From: Dehalococcoidia bacterium
GTDB taxonomy: Bacteria > Chloroflexota > Dehalococcoidia > UBA3495
Assembly (NCBI GenBank): GCA_028822675.1
Contig: JAPKDE010000023.1
Coordinates: 1-19,711, forward strand
Reading direction: 5' to 3'
DNA length: 19,711 nucleotides
In this document: piece after piece, positions 15,060 to 19,711 of the stretch
Position numbering within the stretch: position 1 is the first letter of the stretch
Layout: each line of letters starts with the position of its first letter
Program-made: the position numbers and the translations under genes
Notes under the pieces: generated by a model
The model's database searches: none
Seen by the model: the letters and a program-made list of their open reading frames with translations, nothing else
Told to the model about the DNA's origin: nothing

Positions 15060-15285
15060 TTGGCGACCTCTACTTAACGACCTGAATTGATTATTTTCGG
15101 GATGATCTGTGCGCAAAACGTGTTGCCGAGCGCATTAAAAAAGAGCGTGCTAACCCAATTGTCTACAGGCAAAACACCACCGGAATTTTAAGACAACCGG
15201 CAGGGCATTGCAATAAAAAGCATACTTGGCTATCAAGGCTATGGCGTAGCCACTTTCAAACTAGAAAGGGTAGAATTTAGTACTC

Positions 15286-16791
15286 ATGAGTGCGTCACCA
15301 GAACAACCACAATTAATTACGTCAGACGGCACGTCTAACTGGTCAAAAATGCCGATGGCCGTTGCTGCCACCCTGGGCATGTTTTTGGCCGCTCTGGACA
15401 CCTCGGTAAACGTGGCCCTACCAGCGATGACCGACGACCTAGGTGTTGATCTACAGAGCATCCAGTGGGTGATCGTAGCTTTCATAGCCACCCAGGCGGC
15501 GTTTGTCATGGGCGCTGGCAGTTTTGGCGATCGGTTTGGACTGCGGCCCATCTATATATTTGGCGCGACCACCTATCTGGCCTCCATGTTCTTTATCGCC
15601 TTCTCGCCCAACCTGGAGACGTTGGTGGGCTTTCGGGTGTTGCAGGGGGTGGGCACCGGTAGCCTATTCGCCGTGTCACCCGCCCTTGCTGCCAGGGTAT
15701 TACCAGCCAGCAGACGTGGGCTGAGCATGGGTTTCACGGTGGGCAGCCAGGCATTGGGGATGTTGGCCGGCACCATTGGCGCCGGGTTCCTGGTGGGTTG
15801 GATCGGCTGGGAATGGATCTTTCTGGGTCGCACGCCATTTGCAGTAATCGCCATCGTACTAGGCGTTTACTTCTTGGAGGGCAAACGGAAAGAGTCATCA
15901 GACGGCGAAAACGCCGGCCCGGCATTTGATGTCACCGGAGCAGCGCTGTTGGTTGGCGGGCTGTTGTCTCTGATAATTGGCCTAAGGCTGGGCCGGTCTG
16001 CTGGGTGGGACTCGCCGGTCGTGCTGGGCTTATTGGTATTGGCCCCCATCTTCATCACCACATTCTGGCGGGTAGAGCGGAAAGCCCCTTGGCCCGTTTT
16101 GCCCGGCTATCTGTTGCGCATCCGAGGCTTCACAACCTCCAGCGTAAGCATGTTCCTGGCCAACCTGGGCGTTTTTGTAATCTGGTTCATCTTCCCTTTC
16201 TACGTTGCCGACAGTGTGGGAGGTGGCGCGCTCATGTTGGGGTTGATGCTGGCCACCTTGGCGTTCTTCAACACCATATTCTCTGGCATTGGAGGGTGGC
16301 TCTGCGACCGGTTCAATTACCTGCCAGTGGGAGTTGCCGGACTGCTGGTAATGGCCTCCGGACTGCTGGCAATGAGTCTACTGAACACCGATTCAGACTC
16401 CTGGGAAGTTGCTCTGCGCATTGGGATCGTCGGCACTGGCCTAGGACTGTTCCAAGCTGCGGCGTATTCGCTGATGCTGGGGAGCGTGCCTTCAGAAAGG
16501 TTTGGCACCGCCAGCGCGGCTTTGTCGCTGTCCCAGTCCTGCGGCAGGGTTCTGTCCGTGGCAGTTATTGGCGGAATATTTGGCTGGAGAGCCGACCATC
16601 ATTTGCTGGGATTAGGAGTTGGTGCAGACGCCGATGGCCTGGCCTTTATCAAAGCATTTAAAGACGTTTTTGTGATTGGGTCTTCTATCGGGTTGCTGGG
16701 AGCGGTCGTGTTTCTAGTCGGCGGCTGGCGACAGACGAGAGCCGCTGTGCCTGAAGAAGTACTTGAAGAGATACCTGATGAGTCGATCTAA
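15286..16791 (+). CDS. MFS transporter, DHA2 (EmrB/QacA) 14-helix type
   Basis: A 501-residue inner-membrane protein, nearly all hydrophobic segments, consistent with 14 helices. The DHA2 signatures are LAALDTSVNVALPAM in helix 1, the motif-A loop GSFGDRFGLRPIYIFG after helix 2, RVLQGVGTGSLFAVSPAL, and the motif-C-like FTVGSQALGMLAGTIGAGF in helix 5. Such proteins expel drugs or metabolites using the proton gradient; the substrate cannot be read. The C-terminus is short and acidic (VPEEVLEEIPDES). It is divergent from acs with 226 bases between. No good Shine-Dalgarno lies before the ATG. TAGAAT at 15271-15276, ten bases before it, could be a -10 box giving a leaderless message, but no -35 is clear. 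Confidence 0.92.
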   Translation: MSASPEQPQLITSDGTSNWSKMPMAVAATLGMFLAALDTSVNVALPAMTDDLGVDLQSIQWVIVAFIATQAAFVMGAGSFGDRFGLRPIYIFGATTYLASMFFIAFSPNLETLVGFRVLQGVGTGSLFAVSPALAARVLPASRRGLSMGFTVGSQALGMLAGTIGAGFLVGWIGWEWIFLGRTPFAVIAIVLGVYFLEGKRKESSDGENAGPAFDVTGAALLVGGLLSLIIGLRLGRSAGWDSPVVLGLLVLAPIFITTFWRVERKAPWPVLPGYLLRIRGFTTSSVSMFLANLGVFVIWFIFPFYVADSVGGGALMLGLMLATLAFFNTIFSGIGGWLCDRFNYLPVGVAGLLVMASGLLAMSLLNTDSDSWEVALRIGIVGTGLGLFQAAAYSLMLGSVPSERFGTASAALSLSQSCGRVLSVAVIGGIFGWRADHHLLGLGVGADADGLAFIKAFKDVFVIGSSIGLLGAVVFLVGGWRQTRAAVPEEVLEEIPDESI

Positions 16792-16911
16792 GAAATACCT
16801 GGTTAGGTGATTGGAGAACCGTTAATTTGATGTTGCCAGAAGGACATCATTGGTTTGACACTAATAGTAAACTGCCACGGAACAACCATAAAAAGCTAGG
16901 AGATTCGGCAA

Positions 16912-18066
16912 ATGGCCCTTCAATTCGGCGTGTTCGACCACATAGAGCCTGTTCCAGGTTTGGGACTTCAAGAAACCTATAACCTGCGCATGGAGCAGAT
17001 TCAGGTACTCGATAAGGCCGGATATTATGCCTACCACCTGGCTGAGCATCACACCCCGGCGGTACACAGCCTGGCTCCGTCGCAGAACGTTTTCTTGGCC
17101 GCGGTCTCCCAACGCACTGTGAACATCCGCTTTGGACCTGGCATCTGCGTGCTGCCGCTCCATCACCCGGTCCAACTCATAGAGGAATACTGCATGCTGG
17201 ATCACCTCAGCGGTGGACGGTTAGAGATTGGTGTTGGCCGTGGCGGCGTGTTTGAAGCCTTCTTCTGGGGGCAGGACTCCGACGTTGAATCAAACTACGC
17301 TCGCTACCGAGAGACCCTGGCCGCCGTGCAAAACGGGCTGAGCAACGACGTTTTGACCCACAAGGGCGAGTTCTACAATTTTGATGAACTCCCCATGCGC
17401 CTTAGGCCCATGCAACAGCCCATGCCACCCTTCTGGTACATGCGGAACGTGGAGACGGCAGCGATGGACGGCATGAATACCATCATTGTTGGTGGTCTGG
17501 ACAGTTTTGAGGCCAACGTTACGCGCTACCACGAGGAATGGGCCAAGCATCAAGGTGTGGGCGCACTGACCGCCCAGGGCACAGAACCCAAGATTGGCCT
17601 GGTGGTCCATCTGCTGCTGGCAGACACCGATGAAGAGGCAATGGCGCAGGCTAAACCAGCATGGGACCACTATAGCTGGAACCTGGGCACTCCCCGGAGA
17701 TTGGAAGCCGAAAGGCGGGGCCTAACCCAGTTTCAGGGTGAAGGCATGAACCCTCGCCCCTCGTCCGTTCCCGTCAGAGACATCCCCCAGGAAGAACGGC
17801 GAGACCTTGCTGCCACGCTGGTGGATGAGGAGCGTATCGAACGGCGTCAGAATCTGCAGGGCCACGTGGCCAACCCAGTCGGCGGCGGAGCGGGGTTTGG
17901 ATCCGTGGCTGGTTCGCCGGCGACCATACGGAAATACATGGAAGAGTACGTTGCCACTGGGGCCAACTACTTTGTTGGCGCGTTCCAATGGGGAGACCTA
18001 TCCCACGAGCAAGCCATGCGGTCAATTGAGCTATTCACCAACGAGGTGATGCCCCACTACTCCTAG
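16912..18066 (+). CDS. Luciferase-like flavin-dependent monooxygenase
   Basis: A 384-residue TIM-barrel oxidoreductase of the bacterial luciferase family, using FMN or F420. The start is supported by AGGAG at 16898-16902. Family blocks are the N-terminal LQFGVFDHIEP, the AEHHTPAV stretch, RFGPGICVLPLHHPVQLIEE, the signature LDHLSGGRLEIGVGRGG, and the C-terminal GSPATIRKYMEEYVATGANYF. The insert at about residues 255-305 is charged and variable. Such enzymes oxidise small organic substrates or sulfonates, and SAR202 genomes are known to carry many paralogs. The substrate here is unknown. It lies 120 bases after the transporter on the same strand and may or may not be co-transcribed. Confidence 0.9.
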   Translation: MALQFGVFDHIEPVPGLGLQETYNLRMEQIQVLDKAGYYAYHLAEHHTPAVHSLAPSQNVFLAAVSQRTVNIRFGPGICVLPLHHPVQLIEEYCMLDHLSGGRLEIGVGRGGVFEAFFWGQDSDVESNYARYRETLAAVQNGLSNDVLTHKGEFYNFDELPMRLRPMQQPMPPFWYMRNVETAAMDGMNTIIVGGLDSFEANVTRYHEEWAKHQGVGALTAQGTEPKIGLVVHLLLADTDEEAMAQAKPAWDHYSWNLGTPRRLEAERRGLTQFQGEGMNPRPSSVPVRDIPQEERRDLAATLVDEERIERRQNLQGHVANPVGGGAGFGSVAGSPATIRKYMEEYVATGANYFVGAFQWGDLSHEQAMRSIELFTNEVMPHYS

Positions 18067-18301
18067 GGGATTAGCGTGCTTGGATCCTTCGACAGGTCCG
18101 ATAGATAGATTGAGACTCTCGACCTTGGTCAGAGCTCAGGATGAGCGATAGGGTGCTGTGAGGAGACCTGTTGAAAATGACCAAGGTTGTTGAAGACTGT
18201 TCGCCCCCACCCTAATCCTCGCTCTGCCATACCCGTCATTCCTGGGAAGGCAGGAATCCACAGCGCCTAGGTACTCACTGGCTTACTGTTGGTGTCCTTC
18301 A
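18067..18301. other. Intergenic region with REP-like inverted repeats
   Basis: No gene is visible. Two degenerate elements resemble short dispersed palindromes common between genes in environmental genomes: GATCCTTCGACAGG near 18082 with CTCAGGATGAGCG near 18135, and the clear hairpin at 18238-18257. It separates the monooxygenase gene from the convergent GNAT gene and may act as the transcription stop for both. Confidence 0.45.
18238..18257. repeat. REP-like palindrome ATTCCTG-N6-CAGGAAT
   Basis: A perfect 7-bp inverted repeat (18238-18244 and 18251-18257) around GGAAGG, inside CCGTCATTCCTGGGAAGG. It resembles the dispersed CGTCATTCCTGCGAAAGCAGGAAT type of intergenic repeat. Copy number elsewhere cannot be judged from one window. 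Confidence 0.6.
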
Positions 18302-18853
18302 TCAGACGGATGTTAATTCAGACTCAAGGAACTGCTCTCGCGAAACTCCGTAAAGCTCTAGCTGTTCCATAACTCCCCATTTGATGGTTGGCCCTTGTTG
18401 GGAGCCTTCGTAGAGCATACCAGCGTGCTGCAGAACGTGGCCCGAAGCGGGATTGCGGGTGAAGTGGGCGGCGTGGATCCGTTCCTGTGAAAGTTGATTG
18501 AATCCGAATTTAACAACTGCCTTGGCTGCTTCTGTGGCGTAACCTAGGTTCCAATATGGCTTGCCTACCCAATATCCAATCTCAGCATGCCCCTTGGTTT
18601 CCTGGAAATGAATGCCTATGACACCTAGAAAGCTGTCGTCGGCCGTGAGAGTGATGGCAAAATTGACCAATTCACCTGCGTCAGACATATTCTGGCAGGA
18701 AGTGATCCATTTTTCGGCCATGCCATCTTCGTAGGGATGTTCAATATTTAGAGTGGTGGATGCCACGTCTTTGTCGCCCGCCAAACGCTGGATATCCGGG
18801 GCGTCAGCGAGAATCATCGGGCGGAGCGTCAGGCGTGGGGTGTTGATTGTCAT
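18302..18853 (-). CDS. GNAT N-acetyltransferase, RimJ/RimL type
   Basis: A 183-residue acetyltransferase of the Acetyltransf_3 group, which includes enzymes acetylating ribosomal protein N-termini. The ATG start gives TPRLTLRPMILADAPDIQRL, the standard first strand and helix. The acetyl-CoA-binding region is seen as AEIGYWVGKPYWNLGYATEA (about residues 92-111), followed by the typical late block RIHAAHFTRNPASGHVLQHAGM. Length is normal. Substrate unknown. It stands alone between the monooxygenase gene and the tRNA, facing the former. No clear promoter was identified. Confidence 0.88.
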   Translation of the reverse strand: MTINTPRLTLRPMILADAPDIQRLAGDKDVASTTLNIEHPYEDGMAEKWITSCQNMSDAGELVNFAITLTADDSFLGVIGIHFQETKGHAEIGYWVGKPYWNLGYATEAAKAVVKFGFNQLSQERIHAAHFTRNPASGHVLQHAGMLYEGSQQGPTIKWGVMEQLELYGVSREQFLESELTSV

Positions 18854-18952
18854 AGCGCCTTCATACTAGCATGACGACTAGCATGGTCATGCAGCCTGAG
18901 ACCGGGCCTGTCTTGACTGGCCAAAGCGGCCCTTGTTACACTGCGTAGGTGC

Positions 18953-19029
18953 GGGCGGTTAGCTCAGTTGGTTAGAGTACTTGCTCGACACGCAAGAGGT
19001 CAGTGGTTCGAGTCCACTACCGCCCACCA
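18953..19029 (+). tRNA. tRNA-Val, anticodon GAC, with C at position 33
   Basis: A full 77-base cloverleaf with encoded CCA. Acceptor stem GGGCGGT (18953-18959) pairs with ACCGCCC (19019-19025), discriminator A, then CCA (19027-19029). The D stem is GCTC/GAGT, with one G-U pair. The anticodon stem is CTTGC/GCAAG (18980-18984 and 18992-18996), and the seven-base loop is TCGACAC with anticodon GAC at 18987-18989. The T arm is AGTGG-TTCGAGT-CCACT. Position 33 (18986) is C where almost every elongator tRNA has U. All other parts look functional. It reads GUC and, by wobble, GUU. Confidence 0.93.
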
Positions 19030-19160
19030 CTAAAAAGGGCAACCGCACACGGACCTCCCGGTGGATCAAACCGGCAGACCTTAATTCAATCCCTGATAAT
19101 ACATCGGCGGCGACTTGTGGCTTAAAACACCAGAGCGCAGCCCATATTAAATTAGATATT

Positions 19161-19184
19161 GAAATCGAAACTGAAATCGAAATT
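19161..19184 (+). repeat. Four GAAAYY hexamers before rplS
   Basis: GAAATC, GAAACT, GAAATC, GAAATT run in tandem at 19161-19184, 18 bases before the rplS start. The run is purine-rich and low in complexity. It may be an unstructured ribosome standby region or simple slippage. No function is established. Confidence 0.5.
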
Positions 19185-19202
19185 ACGAGTTAGTGAGACC
19201 TG

Positions 19203-19711
19203 ATGGAAGCCGCTCAGTTACTGAAAAAAGCCGCCAACCCCAAAATTCCAAGATTTAGCGCAGGCGATACCGTCAGCGTGAACTTCCGAATTAGAGAGGG
19301 TGAGCGGGAAAGAATCCAGGTCTTCCAAGGCGTGGTTATCCGGCTGAACAACGGCAAGGGTCCCGCCGCCAGCTTCACCGTGCGTCGCATCACTGCCGGC
19401 ATCGGCATTGAGCGCATATTCCCGATCCATTCACCCCTGGTAGAGTCTCTGGAAATTACCCGTTATGGCTCGGTTCGCCGCGCCAGGCTCTACTATCTGC
19501 GCGGTTTGCAGGGCAGAGCAGCCAGGATTAAGGAACTCAACCCGGTACAGCGTCGCAAGGTTCAGGAAGCAACCGCCGCAGCCATGGCGGAGCTCCAAGA
19601 ACAGGCGGCTATGTCCACTGCAGAGGCTGAAGAGCTGGTGGAGATGGAGGCTGAACAAGTCATCATCGACACGGAAGGCCAAGCCACTGACGAGATGGTA
19701 GACACCGCAGC
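19203..19711 (+). CDS. rplS: Ribosomal protein L19 with long C-terminal extension (runs off the window)
   Basis: Large-subunit protein at the 30S-50S interface. The frame is open from ATG 19203 to the right edge (169 codons so far), so the end is not seen. The L19 core is clear: [85 protein letters not shown]. Usual L19 ends soon after this last block (about 115 residues). Here at least 55 more residues follow, glutamate- and alanine-rich ([20 protein letters not shown] and [13 protein letters not shown]), likely helical or disordered. The Shine-Dalgarno is weak (GTGAG). It lies 173 bases after the tRNA, and whether other ribosomal or trmD genes are nearby cannot be seen. Confidence 0.93.
   Translation, partial: MEAAQLLKKAANPKIPRFSAGDTVSVNFRIREGERERIQVFQGVVIRLNNGKGPAASFTVRRITAGIGIERIFPIHSPLVESLEITRYGSVRRARLYYLRGLQGRAARIKELNPVQRRKVQEATAAAMAELQEQAAMSTAEAEELVEMEAEQVIIDTEGQATDEMVDTA

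Noticed and set aside
16855..16860. TTGACA looking like a -35 box before the monooxygenase gene
   Set aside because: No -10-like hexamer occurs at 16-19 bases downstream, so I could not support a promoter.
18981..19193. Open frame starting inside the tRNA
   Set aside because: It overlaps the tRNA-Val body and has no Shine-Dalgarno or recognisable protein.
1..19711. CRISPR array, insertion sequence or prophage
   Set aside because: No regular direct repeats with spacers, no transposase, integrase or phage structural gene is visible.

Overview
The window most likely comes from a marine, uncultured Chloroflexota bacterium of the SAR202/Dehalococcoidia type. This is an inference from gene content. 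The supporting signs are a TPR protein with a HIRAN-like domain and a very acidic tail, a flavin-dependent luciferase-like monooxygenase, a DHDPS-family aldolase in an unusual fusion, a DUF11 surface protein in a pilin cluster, and frequent TTG/GTG starts. No rRNA is present to settle the lineage.

Left part (1-5.5 kb, + strand): the 3' end of glmS (amino sugar synthesis), then thrB and lysC (aspartate-family amino acids), a GT2 glycosyltransferase resembling dolichyl-phosphate glucosyltransferases, and the TPR/HIRAN-like protein. A decayed copy of the first ~16 codons of lysC lies between thrB and lysC, and lysC has an internal Shine-Dalgarno plus ATG where the small beta subunit of other aspartokinases begins.

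Middle part (5.6-9.3 kb, - strand): a type IV pilus-like surface cluster, read right to left as pilA-type prepilin, strong terminator, second prepilin, then a membrane-anchored DUF11 protein. The pilA-type gene is broken by a frameshift that appears to go with loss of the middle of its hydrophobic helix. The response-regulator gene just upstream is broken twice. These three lesions in about 1.4 kb mark either a decaying module or a poorly assembled stretch.

Right part: speD and an ACL5-like (thermospermine synthase-type) aminopropyltransferase form a two-gene polyamine operon (9.58-10.88 kb, + strand). It meets, at a perfect 17-bp bidirectional terminator, a leftward acs -> fusion-gene operon (11.03-15.06 kb). 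The fusion protein (672 aa) joins three recognisable modules: a DHDPS/NAL-family Schiff-base aldolase, an MfnB-like (DUF556) furan-phosphate synthase with its catalytic lysines, and a TusA-like domain with its cysteine. This is the most unusual object in the window. A DHA2-type MFS transporter and a luciferase-like monooxygenase follow on the + strand, then a RimL-type GNAT on the - strand, a tRNA-Val(GAC) with an abnormal C at position 33, and the start of rplS (ribosomal protein L19) with a C-terminal extension running off the window.
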